In this document: positions 10,477-16,444 of the stretch, piece by piece
Numbering within the stretch: the stretch's first letter is position 1
Layout of the letters: the number at the start of each line of letters is the position of its first letter
From: Geminicoccaceae bacterium
Lineage (GTDB): Bacteria; Pseudomonadota; Alphaproteobacteria; Geminicoccales; Geminicoccaceae
Assembly: GCA_030824835.1 (NCBI GenBank)
Contig: JAPJRA010000020.1
Location: 1 to 16,444 of the forward strand
Reading direction: 5' to 3'
Length of the DNA: 16,444 nucleotides
Position numbers and translations under genes: made by a program
The notes under the pieces: model-generated
Database searches by the model: none
What the model was told of the DNA's origin: nothing
What the model saw: only the letters and a program-made list of their open reading frames with translations

Positions 10477-12353
10477 CCCAGCGCCTGCAGGCTCTGCGCG
10501 ATCTCGTCCAGGATCATCGGATCGTCGATGGTGGCCGGGACCTTGAGCTCGCTGCCGTCGGCCAGCTTCTTCATAGTGCCGCGCAGGATTTTACCGGAGC
10601 GGGTCTTCGGCAGCCGGCTGACCACGGCCACGAGCTTGAAGGCTGCCACCGGCCCGATCTCGTCGCGAACCTTGGCCACCAGCTCACGGCAGATGGCGGC
10701 AGGTTCCTTGGTCACACCGGCCTTGAGCACGACCAGACCCAGGGGCAGCTCGCCCTTGAGCTGGTCCGCCACCCCGATCACCGCGCACTCCGCCACGTCC
10801 TTGTGCGACGCCAGCACCTCCTCCATGCCGCCCGTCGAGAGGCGGTGCCCGGCGACGTTGATGACGTCGTCGATGCGGCTCATGATGTAGAGATAGCCGT
10901 CCTCGTCCTTGTAGCCGGCGTCGCCGGTAAGGTACCAACCAGGAAAGCGCGTGAGATAGGCGTGGCGATAGCGCTCGTCGGCATGCCAGAGGGTGGTCAG
11001 GCAGCCGGGGGGCATTGGCAGCTTGATGCAGATGGCGCCCATCTGGCCCGCCGGAAGTATCTCCCCCTGCTCGTCGAGGATCTGCACGTCGTAGCCCGGC
11101 ATCGGCACGGTCGGCGAACCGGGGCGCACCGTCAGGCGCTCGATGCCCATGGGGTTGGCGGCGATGGCCCAACCCGTCTCGGTCTGCCACCAATGGTCGA
11201 CCACCGGCACGCCGAGCTGCGCCTCGGCCCACAGGAGCGTGTCCGGGTCGCAGCGCTCGCCGGCTAGAAACAGGGTCCGCAAGCTTGAGAGATCGTACTT
11301 GCGGATGAAGGTGCCCTCGGGGTCTTCCTTCTTGATGGCGCGGAAGGCCGTGGGGGCGGTGAACAGCACGCTCACCTTGTGTTCCTCGATCACCCGCCAG
11401 AAGGCGCCAGGATCCGGCGTGCCGACGGGCTTGCCCTCGTAGAGCAGGGTCGTGTTGCCATTCAGAAGCGGGGCATAGACGATGTAGCTGTGGCCGACGA
11501 CCCAGCCGACGTCCGAGGCCGCCCAGTATACCTCGCCCGGCTGCACGCCGTAGATGTTGCGCATGGTCCAGAGCAGCGCCGTGGCGTAGCCACCATGGTC
11601 GCGGACCACGCCCTTGGGCTGCCCGGTCGTCCCCGACGTGTAGAGTATGTAGAGCGGGTCGGTGGCCTCGACGGCCACACAATCGACCGGGTGCGAGGTG
11701 ATGGCGTCGGCCCAGTCGACATCCCGTCCGGGGATCATGTCGGCGGCGGCCTGGGGGCGCTGCAGGATGATGGTGTGCCGTGGCTTGTGGACCGCCTCCT
11801 CGATCGCCCGATCGAGCAGCGGCTTGTAGGGGATGACTTTGGCGCCCTCGATGCCGCAGGACGCGGAGACGATCACCACCGGCTTGGCATCGTCGATGCG
11901 GGTCGCGAGCTCGTTGGCCGCAAAGCCCCCGAACACCACGGAATGGATGGCGCCGATGCGGGCGCAGGCTAGCATGGCCACGACCGCTTCGGGAATCATC
12001 GGCATGTAGACGATGACACGATCGCCGTGGCCGACACCGTTCCTGACCAGCGCCCCGGCAAAATGGGCGACCAGGGTCTGCAGCTGGGCATAGGTGACGA
12101 CGCGCTTGGAGTCCGTGACCGGGCTGTCGTGGATGATGGCGGGCTGCGCGCCGCGCCCGGCAGCCACGTGGCGATCGACGGCGTTGTAGCAGGTATTCAG
12201 CCGCCCACCTCGGAACCAACGATAGAATGGAGCCTTCTCGCCGTCGAGAACGGCCTCCCATGGGCGGTCCCAATGCAGCGCGGCCGCTGCCTCGGCCCAA
12301 AAAGCGCTCGGATGCTCCAAGCTGTGTTCGTAGACGGTGCGATAGGCGCCCAT
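10455..12353 (-). CDS. prpE: Propionyl-CoA synthetase (AMP-forming) PrpE
   Basis: Acyl-adenylate-forming enzyme that converts propionate (and, less well, acetate), ATP and CoA to the acyl-CoA. It has 632 residues, normal for PrpE. The N-terminal cap MGAYRTVYEHSLEHPSAFWA is PrpE-like. P-loop YTSGTTGQPKG is at 238-248, DHWWQTETGW at 386-395, YLTGD at 474-478, SRIDDVINVAGHRLSTG at 492-508, and SGK with Lys588, the adenylation lysine normally controlled by acetylation. The Gly-Trp after TETG and the N-terminus favour PrpE over AcsA. The frame is open 36 codons upstream, but the ATG at 12353 has GGGGGAGG 10 bases before it. No prpBCD genes are in view. The last 22 bases overlap the convergent tetR gene. 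Confidence 0.93.
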   Translation of the reverse strand: MGAYRTVYEHSLEHPSAFWAEAAAALHWDRPWEAVLDGEKAPFYRWFRGGRLNTCYNAVDRHVAAGRGAQPAIIHDSPVTDSKRVVTYAQLQTLVAHFAGALVRNGVGHGDRVIVYMPMIPEAVVAMLACARIGAIHSVVFGGFAANELATRIDDAKPVVIVSASCGIEGAKVIPYKPLLDRAIEEAVHKPRHTIILQRPQAAADMIPGRDVDWADAITSHPVDCVAVEATDPLYILYTSGTTGQPKGVVRDHGGYATALLWTMRNIYGVQPGEVYWAASDVGWVVGHSYIVYAPLLNGNTTLLYEGKPVGTPDPGAFWRVIEEHKVSVLFTAPTAFRAIKKEDPEGTFIRKYDLSSLRTLFLAGERCDPDTLLWAEAQLGVPVVDHWWQTETGWAIAANPMGIERLTVRPGSPTVPMPGYDVQILDEQGEILPAGQMGAICIKLPMPPGCLTTLWHADERYRHAYLTRFPGWYLTGDAGYKDEDGYLYIMSRIDDVINVAGHRLSTGGMEEVLASHKDVAECAVIGVADQLKGELPLGLVVLKAGVTKEPAAICRELVAKVRDEIGPVAAFKLVAVVSRLPKTRSGKILRGTMKKLADGSELKVPATIDDPMILDEIAQSLQALGYGKAPD

Positions 12354-12389
12354 GGTCGTAAGACCTCCCCCGGATAAGCTTGGCCAATG

Positions 12390-12418
12390 ACGATAGGGAT
12401 CCCCTCTTTTGGTCACAA
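12390..12418 (-). promoter_or_regulatory. Candidate sigma-70-like promoter of prpE
   Basis: On the minus strand TTGTGA (12418-12413) and TATCGT (12395-12390) stand 17 bases apart, each matching the consensus at 4 of 6 positions. The predicted transcript start near 12383 leaves a leader of about 30 bases containing the GGGGGAGG site. The -35 element lies inside the palindrome at 12411-12433. Sequence match only. Confidence 0.4.
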
Positions 12419-12433
12419 CGCGGCGCGTTGACC
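12411..12433. promoter_or_regulatory. Palindrome over the prpE -35 box, possible operator
   Basis: AACGCG-G-CGCGTT (12417-12429) is a perfect dyad with a one-base centre. Outer GGTCA (12411-12415) and TGACC (12429-12433) extend it with a two-base bulge. It overlaps the candidate prpE -35 element in the divergent region between prpE and the carbonic anhydrase gene, so it could bind a regulator of either gene. It does not resemble the AT-rich dyads at 9773-9825, so a different protein would be expected. Confidence 0.35.
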
Positions 12434-12548
12434 ACAGTCGGGGTCCGCACTTGTGCACCATCGGTTGGTCGGCCAGAACGGAATTGGGGCGGCCGCGAGG
12501 ATCTCAGGGGAACGCCGTCCAAATCGTGGCAAATCAAGGAACATCATC

Positions 12549-13262
12549 ATGTGCGTCTGCAATAGACGTCATCTTTTGGGAATGGCCTCGGCCCTGCCGC
12601 TACTTGCTGCCGCAGGTCCTGCTCGAGCTGACGACGATTGCGTGGTATTCGATGCCGCGCGACAAAGTGCCAAGACACCGGACCAAGCCTTGCAGCGGCT
12701 GCTGGACGGCAATGCCCGGCTGCTCGACGGCAAGACGGTCAACTGCGACCTCCTGGCCCAGATCGAGGCCACGGCTTCCGGCCAGTCACCCTTCGCGGCC
12801 ATCGTCGGCTGCATCGATTCCCGCGTGCCGCCCGAGCTCGTTTTCGACCAGCGGCTGGGCAGCGTGTTCGCCGCCCGGATCGCCGGCAATTTCGTCAACA
12901 CCGACATCATCGGCAGCCTGGAGTTCGCCACCAAGCTCGCCGGCGCGAAGCTGGTCCTGGTTCTGGGCCATTCGGAATGCGGTGCCATCAAGGGCGCCAT
13001 TGACCAGGCTCAGCTGGGCAACCTGACGGCGACACTCAACAACATCTGGCCCGCCGTCGAAGCCACGACCGGCATTCCCGGCGAGCGCAACTCGGCGAAC
13101 AAGTCCTTCGTTCAGGCGGTGGCCGAGACCAATGCCAGGCTCGCCGCTCAGATGCTGATCGAGCGCAGCCCGATCATGTCCGGCATGGTCGACGCCGGCG
13201 AGATGAAGATCGTGGCCGCGATGCACGACATTGCCACGGGCCGGGTAAGCCTGCTGGCCTGA
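12549..13262 (+). CDS. Beta-carbonic anhydrase with Tat-like export signal
   Basis: Zinc enzyme interconverting CO2 and bicarbonate. It has 237 residues. Zinc ligands are Cys88, His141 and Cys144 (VGCIDSRVPPE and GHSECGAIKG), with the Asp90-Arg92 dyad intact. The N-terminus MCVCNRRHLLG is followed by a hydrophobic stretch ending GPARA|DD, which looks like a twin-arginine signal peptide (N-R-R-x-L-L), so the enzyme is probably exported to the periplasm, folded with zinc. The start at 12549 has AAGGA 8 bases upstream and places the Arg pair at residues 6-7; the frame extends 32 codons upstream without a comparable signal. It is divergent from prpE and 93 bp before the ABC transporter gene. Most beta-class enzymes are cytoplasmic; exported ones are a known minority. 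Confidence 0.9.
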   Translation: MCVCNRRHLLGMASALPLLAAAGPARADDDCVVFDAARQSAKTPDQALQRLLDGNARLLDGKTVNCDLLAQIEATASGQSPFAAIVGCIDSRVPPELVFDQRLGSVFAARIAGNFVNTDIIGSLEFATKLAGAKLVLVLGHSECGAIKGAIDQAQLGNLTATLNNIWPAVEATTGIPGERNSANKSFVQAVAETNARLAAQMLIERSPIMSGMVDAGEMKIVAAMHDIATGRVSLLA

Positions 13263-13282
13263 ACCTCGGCCAACGCGCGGGT

Positions 13283-13311
13283 TTGCCGGACGGGAAGGGA
13301 TCGCCTAAAGT
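13283..13311 (+). promoter_or_regulatory. Candidate promoter of the ABC transporter gene
   Basis: TTGCCG (13283-13288) and TAAAGT (13306-13311) are spaced exactly 17 bases apart, each matching sigma-70 consensus at 4 of 6 positions. The expected transcript start near 13318 falls at the 5' edge of the hairpin at 13316-13340. Sequence match only. Confidence 0.4.
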
Positions 13312-13315
13312 CACC

Positions 13316-13340
13316 CCGGTCGGGCACACAGCCCGACCGG
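13316..13340 (+). terminator. Strong GC hairpin between carbonic anhydrase and ABC transporter genes
   Basis: A perfect 10-bp stem CCGGTCGGGC / GCCCGACCGG with a 5-base loop (ACACA). There is no T-tract. It could terminate the carbonic anhydrase transcript. Because it lies 15 bases before the transporter ATG and at the start of the transcript predicted from 13283-13311, it could instead be a 5' leader hairpin that protects the mRNA or limits translation. Confidence 0.5.
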
Positions 13341-13355
13341 CAGGGCGGACGCCAG

Positions 13356-16001
13356 ATGGAACCATCCATCTTTCGATTCATCATCAAGTATAGCGGCCGC
13401 CAGCAGCTGGTCATTCTGGCGCTGAGCATACTGCTCCTACCCCTAAACTATTATTCCTACGACATTCCCAAGCAGATCATCAACCGGGCGCTGGGCTCCA
13501 ACGAGAGCCCGGCATTCTTCGGCTACGAGATGGATCGTCTGCAACTGCTGGCCGTGCTCTGTGCCTTACTCCTGGCTGTGGTGCTCATCAGCGGTGCCCT
13601 GAAATACTATGTCAACGTCTACGCCGGCGTCGTCGCCGAGCGCATGCTGCGGCGGCTCCGATATCAGCTCTACAGCCATCTGCTGCGCTTTCCCCTGCCC
13701 CACCTGCGCCGCGTCAGCCAGGGCGAGCTGGTGCAGATGATCAATGCCGAGACCGAGGCGCTGGGCGGCTTCGTCGGCGAAGCGGTGAGCACACCCGGTC
13801 TGCAGGCCGGGACACTGCTGACGAGCCTGTTCTTCATGTTCATGCAGAACTGGAAGCTCGGCCTGGCAGCGGTGGCGCTCTATCCGTTTCAGATCTGGCT
13901 GATCCCAAAGCTGCAGCGGCAGGTCAATCTGCTGGGCAAGGAACGGGTGCGCCAGGTGCGGCGCAACGCCGAGAAGATCAGCGAGGTGACGGCCGGAGCG
14001 CGTGACATCCGCGCCAACGACGCCAGCGCCTACGAGCGCGCCCGCTTCAGCGAGCAGCTGGGCACGGTGTTTTGGATCAGGTTCGACATTTATAAGAAGA
14101 AATTCCTTATCAAGTTCATCAACAACTTCATCTCCCAGCTCGGGCCATTCTTTTTCTATGCCATCGGCGGCTACTTGGTCCTGCAGGGTCAGATGACCAT
14201 CGGCGCCCTCACGGCAGTGGTCGGGGCCCAAAAGGATATCGTCTCCCCCTGGCGCGAGCTGCTGGGCTACTATCAGAATCTCTACGACGTGAAGATCAAG
14301 TACGAGCAGACCGTGACCCAGTTCCTGCCGCCTGGGCTGCGCGACGAGCGACTGCTGACGGACGAGCTGGAAAGTCCGCCAGCACTGCAGGGCGAGCTTA
14401 AGGTGAGCGGGGTATCGCTGCACGGCGAAGGTGGCGAGACTATCCTCGACAGCTTGTCCTTCAGCCTCGATCTGCCCGGGCGCATCGCCGTCACCGGCCC
14501 GGCCGGCAGCGGCAAGGAGGAACTGACGCTGTTGCTGGCGGGTCTGCTCGAGCCGACCAGCGGACGCGTCAGTGTCGGCGGCACGGACCTCTACAGCCTA
14601 CCCGAATCGGTGCTCGGGCGCCGCATCGGCTATGTCGGCAACCCGACCATGGTATTCGCCGGCACGCTCGAGGATAATCTGCTCTATGGGCTGAAGTATC
14701 GACCGCAGCGCCCGCGAGAGGCGGGTGACGACGCGCTGTCCCGCTATGAGCGCGAGATGCACGAGGCCAAGCGGTCGGGCAATAGCCCGTACGACCCGCA
14801 GGCCGATTGGATCGACTATGGTGCGGCCGGTATCGAGGCGCCCGAGGCAAAGGTGGCGTCAATTGTCCGGGTGCTGGAGCTGGTGCGGCTGCACGGCGAC
14901 GTCTTTGGACTCGGCCTGCGCAGTGCCATCCCCACGGGGGCGCATGTCGATCTCAAGGAGCGCCTGCTCGAGGCGCGCCGCGCGATGCAGGAGCGGCTCG
15001 CAGCGAGTGCCGAGCTGTCGCGCCTGGTCGAGATATTTGATCCGGAGCGATATAACACCAATGCGAGCCTAGCCGAGAATCTCCTGTTCGGATCGCCAGT
15101 CGGCAAGGTGTTTGACCCGGAAATGATCGCGGAGCAGCGCTATGTGCGCGCGACTCTCGACGCCACCGGCCTCCGTGATGATCTGTTCCAGGTCGGATTT
15201 CAGCTCGCGCAGACGATGCTCGAGCTGTTCGCGGATCTGCCCCCGGATCACGAATATTTCCGGCAGTTCAGCTTCATCGCGCCCGAGGATCTGCCGATCT
15301 ACCGCAACCTTTTGACCCGTGCCGATCCGGCCCGGCTCGACAGTTTGTCCGACGCGGATCAGCGCCTGCTGCTGACGCCGACTTTCAAGCTGATCCTGGC
15401 GCGGCACCGCTTGGGGCTGATCACGCCCGAGCTGATGGACAAGGTTCTGGCGGCACGGCGCTATTTTCGCGAGCAGCTGCCGGCCGACCACGCCGATGCC
15501 ATCGCGTTCTTCGATCCTGCGACCTACAACGAGGCCATCACGATCCAGGAAAACGTCATCTTCGGCAAGATTGCCTTTGGCCAGGCGCAGGCACCGCAGA
15601 AGATCTCGGCCTTGATCACCGAACTGCTGGAGCAGCTCGACCTGCGCATCGGGGTGATGGCGGTGGGCCTCGATTCGCCGGTGGGTATCGGCGGCGGACG
15701 GTTGTCGCTGGCCCAGCGGCAGAAGCTCGGCCTCGCCCGCGCCATCATCAAGCGCCCCGACATGCTGATCCTCTACGACCCGCTGGGTCCTCTCGACCTG
15801 AAGGAGCAGAGCGAGCTGCGCGATGCGCTGCTGGAGGCTATCACGGATCGCACGGTGATCTGGGCGTTGCAGCATGAAGAGTGGGCCAGCGCGTTCGACC
15901 AGGTGCTCGAACTACGGGAAGGTCGGCTGGTCCGGCAAGGTCCAGCGGAAGTGGACGCCCGCCCGGAGACGGAGACCGCACAGCTCATGAACGCCAAGTA
16001 G
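13356..16001 (+). CDS. ABC exporter-like protein with non-canonical, greatly enlarged ATPase domain
   Basis: An 881-residue half transporter; substrate unknown. The N-terminal type-I exporter membrane domain (about 15-300) has helices near 16-34, 62-85, 152-185 and 255-290, with the usual coupling-helix region around RLRYQLYSHLLRFPLPHLRR. The ATPase domain starts near 345. Motifs: GPAGSGKEE (381-389), where Glu388 replaces the Mg-binding Ser/Thr; YVGNP (426-430), with Asn429 at the Q-loop Gln; LSLAQ (783-787) for LSGGQ; LILYDP (804-809), with Pro809 in place of the catalytic Glu; GPLD as D-loop; and His840 as switch His. Walker A to signature spans 396 residues against about 100 in ordinary exporters; the extra part contains duplicated segments. 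The start at 13356 gives a complete first helix; its ribosome binding site (AGGGCGGA) is mediocre. ATP binding is possible and efficient hydrolysis doubtful. The partner gene is 12 bp downstream. Confidence 0.88.
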   Translation: MEPSIFRFIIKYSGRQQLVILALSILLLPLNYYSYDIPKQIINRALGSNESPAFFGYEMDRLQLLAVLCALLLAVVLISGALKYYVNVYAGVVAERMLRRLRYQLYSHLLRFPLPHLRRVSQGELVQMINAETEALGGFVGEAVSTPGLQAGTLLTSLFFMFMQNWKLGLAAVALYPFQIWLIPKLQRQVNLLGKERVRQVRRNAEKISEVTAGARDIRANDASAYERARFSEQLGTVFWIRFDIYKKKFLIKFINNFISQLGPFFFYAIGGYLVLQGQMTIGALTAVVGAQKDIVSPWRELLGYYQNLYDVKIKYEQTVTQFLPPGLRDERLLTDELESPPALQGELKVSGVSLHGEGGETILDSLSFSLDLPGRIAVTGPAGSGKEELTLLLAGLLEPTSGRVSVGGTDLYSLPESVLGRRIGYVGNPTMVFAGTLEDNLLYGLKYRPQRPREAGDDALSRYEREMHEAKRSGNSPYDPQADWIDYGAAGIEAPEAKVASIVRVLELVRLHGDVFGLGLRSAIPTGAHVDLKERLLEARRAMQERLAASAELSRLVEIFDPERYNTNASLAENLLFGSPVGKVFDPEMIAEQRYVRATLDATGLRDDLFQVGFQLAQTMLELFADLPPDHEYFRQFSFIAPEDLPIYRNLLTRADPARLDSLSDADQRLLLTPTFKLILARHRLGLITPELMDKVLAARRYFREQLPADHADAIAFFDPATYNEAITIQENVIFGKIAFGQAQAPQKISALITELLEQLDLRIGVMAVGLDSPVGIGGGRLSLAQRQKLGLARAIIKRPDMLILYDPLGPLDLKEQSELRDALLEAITDRTVIWALQHEEWASAFDQVLELREGRLVRQGPAEVDARPETETAQLMNAK
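14664..14690 (+). repeat. First 'ENLLFG' unit of the ABC protein (canonical position)
   Basis: Encodes TLEDNLLYG (residues 437-445), the helix that directly follows the Q-loop in every ABC exporter (usually TIRENIxYG). A helical VLELVRLHGDVFGLGL stretch (506-521) follows after about 60 residues. This is the copy in its normal place, for comparison with the two additional copies at 14958-15215 and 15438-15686. Confidence 0.7.
14958..15215 (+). repeat. Second copy of the ATPase helical segment (extra unit A)
   Basis: Residues 535-620: ERLLEARRAMQERLAA, then FDPERYN (561-567), SLAENLLFG (571-579), then the helix YVRATLDATGLRDDLFQVG. It matches residues 695-777 in order and spacing: FDP to the end of ENLLFG is 19 residues in both copies. 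Protein-level repeat seen directly; the nucleotide sequences have diverged. Confidence 0.75.
15438..15686 (+). repeat. Third copy of the ATPase helical segment (extra unit B, leads into signature)
   Basis: Residues 695-777: DKVLAARRYFREQLPA, then FDPATYN (719-725), TIQENVIFG (729-737), then helix ITELLEQLDLRIGVMAVGL, running straight into the modified signature GGGRLSLAQRQ. It parallels unit A about 158 residues earlier. Because this copy is contiguous with the signature, it is probably the one that completes the folded helical subdomain (inference). Confidence 0.75.
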
Positions 16002-16013
16002 GTCGGAGGTCGC

Positions 16014-16444
16014 ATGACCCTGCAGCAAGATGTCGACGTACTGCGCAAGATCCCGCTGTTCGCCAAGATCGAGCCCGCGAGGCTGAAGCTGCTGGCCTTC
16101 ACCAGTGAGCATTTGGAGTTCATGCCCGGCGAATCGATCTGCCGGCAGGGCGAACAGGGCGACGCCGCCTTCATCGTGCTGGATGGTGCCGCCGACGTCG
16201 TCGTGCAGTCCGATCACGGCCCGATGAAGGTGGCGAGCGTCGGTCGTAACGATATTGTCGGCGAGATCGCCATTCTGTGCGATGTCCCGCGTACCGCCTC
16301 GGTGCTGGCGACGACACCGCTGGTGGCGTTGCGGGTTTCCAAGGATGGATTCTTCAACCTGGTCACCCAGTTTCCGCAGGTCGGGGTGGAGGTCATGCAC
16401 GAGCTGGCCTCGCGCCTGCACCAGACCACCACGCGCCTGACCGA
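16014..16444 (+). CDS. Cyclic-nucleotide-binding-domain protein, cut by window edge
   Basis: The first 143 residues are present; the 3' end lies beyond the window. The whole visible part is one Crp/PKA-regulatory-type cNMP-binding domain: a leading helix (VDVLRKIPLFAKIEPARLKLL), then a beta roll with FMPGESICRQGEQGDAAFIV, and the phosphate-binding cassette VGEIAILCDVPRTASVLA (82-99) with Glu84 and Arg93, the residues that hold the ribose and cyclic phosphate. The cassette looks binding-competent. C-terminal helix VGVEVMHELASRLHQTTTRL follows. Whether a helix-turn-helix (Crp-like regulator) or nothing follows cannot be seen. GGAGG 4 bases before the ATG and a 12-bp gap after the ABC gene make cotranscription very likely, suggesting it senses a nucleotide for that transporter. 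Confidence 0.9.
   Translation, partial: MTLQQDVDVLRKIPLFAKIEPARLKLLAFTSEHLEFMPGESICRQGEQGDAAFIVLDGAADVVVQSDHGPMKVASVGRNDIVGEIAILCDVPRTASVLATTPLVALRVSKDGFFNLVTQFPQVGVEVMHELASRLHQTTTRLT

Noticed and set aside
10684..12537. A 617-codon minus-strand frame inside prpE
   Set aside because: Frame-shifted reading of the prpE gene, whose true frame has all ligase motifs.
14664..15686. Extra ATPase-like segments considered as a second complete ATPase domain
   Set aside because: Only one Walker A (381-389) and one Walker B (804-809) are present; the copies cover only the helical segment.
15069..15875. A 268-codon minus-strand frame opposite the ABC protein
   Set aside because: Antisense shadow; the plus frame carries the repeats and ATPase motifs.

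Overview
The window reads as chromosomal DNA of a GC-rich alphaproteobacterium, probably Rhodospirillales-like. This rests on uniformly high GC, an aa3-type (A1) cytochrome c oxidase pair in the order ctaC-ctaD, rsmE divergent from a 4-hydroxybenzoate UbiA, and proteins of alphaproteobacterial type throughout. It is an inference, because no rRNA or other taxonomic marker is present. I see no tRNA, rRNA, CRISPR array, insertion sequence or integrase.

Left part (1-4424, minus strand): the 5' portion of ctaD (cut by the window edge) lies behind ctaC. A 468-bp stretch without a recognisable gene follows, then a decayed fatty acyl-CoA ligase gene (in-frame TAA at codon 42 and apparent internal deletions, with promoter and ribosome binding site still visible), then rsmE, the 16S rRNA m3U1498 methyltransferase.

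Middle-left (4473-8411): ubiA, a YcjX-type P-loop protein and a YcjF/TIGR01620 membrane protein form a tight plus-strand operon with gaps of 8 bp and -4 bp. The last gene converges on a small exported protein gene. The two stop codons lie in the two arms of one perfect inverted repeat, a likely shared terminator.

Middle-right (8505-12353): a short-chain acyl-CoA module holds a thiolase (minus), a divergent TetR regulator and a propionyl-CoA synthetase (PrpE, minus) whose 3' end overlaps tetR by 22 bp. The thiolase/tetR intergenic region is an AT-rich island packed with nested inverted repeats, a good candidate for the TetR operator. PrpE would make propionyl-CoA (or acetyl-CoA) and the thiolase would condense or cleave beta-ketoacyl-CoAs. 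A shared regulator is inferred from layout only.

Right part (12549-16444, plus strand): a beta-carbonic anhydrase with a Tat-like export signal is followed by the most unusual locus, an 881-residue ABC exporter-like half transporter and a cyclic-nucleotide-binding-domain protein cut by the right edge, 12 bp apart. The transporter's ATPase domain has non-canonical residues at nearly every catalytic motif (GKE in Walker A, DP in Walker B, N in the Q-loop, LSLAQ as signature). It also carries about 290 extra residues between Q-loop and signature, and these are built from repeated copies of the domain's own 'ENLLFG' segment. I regard this ABC/cNMP-binding pair as the best candidate for an undescribed system in the window.
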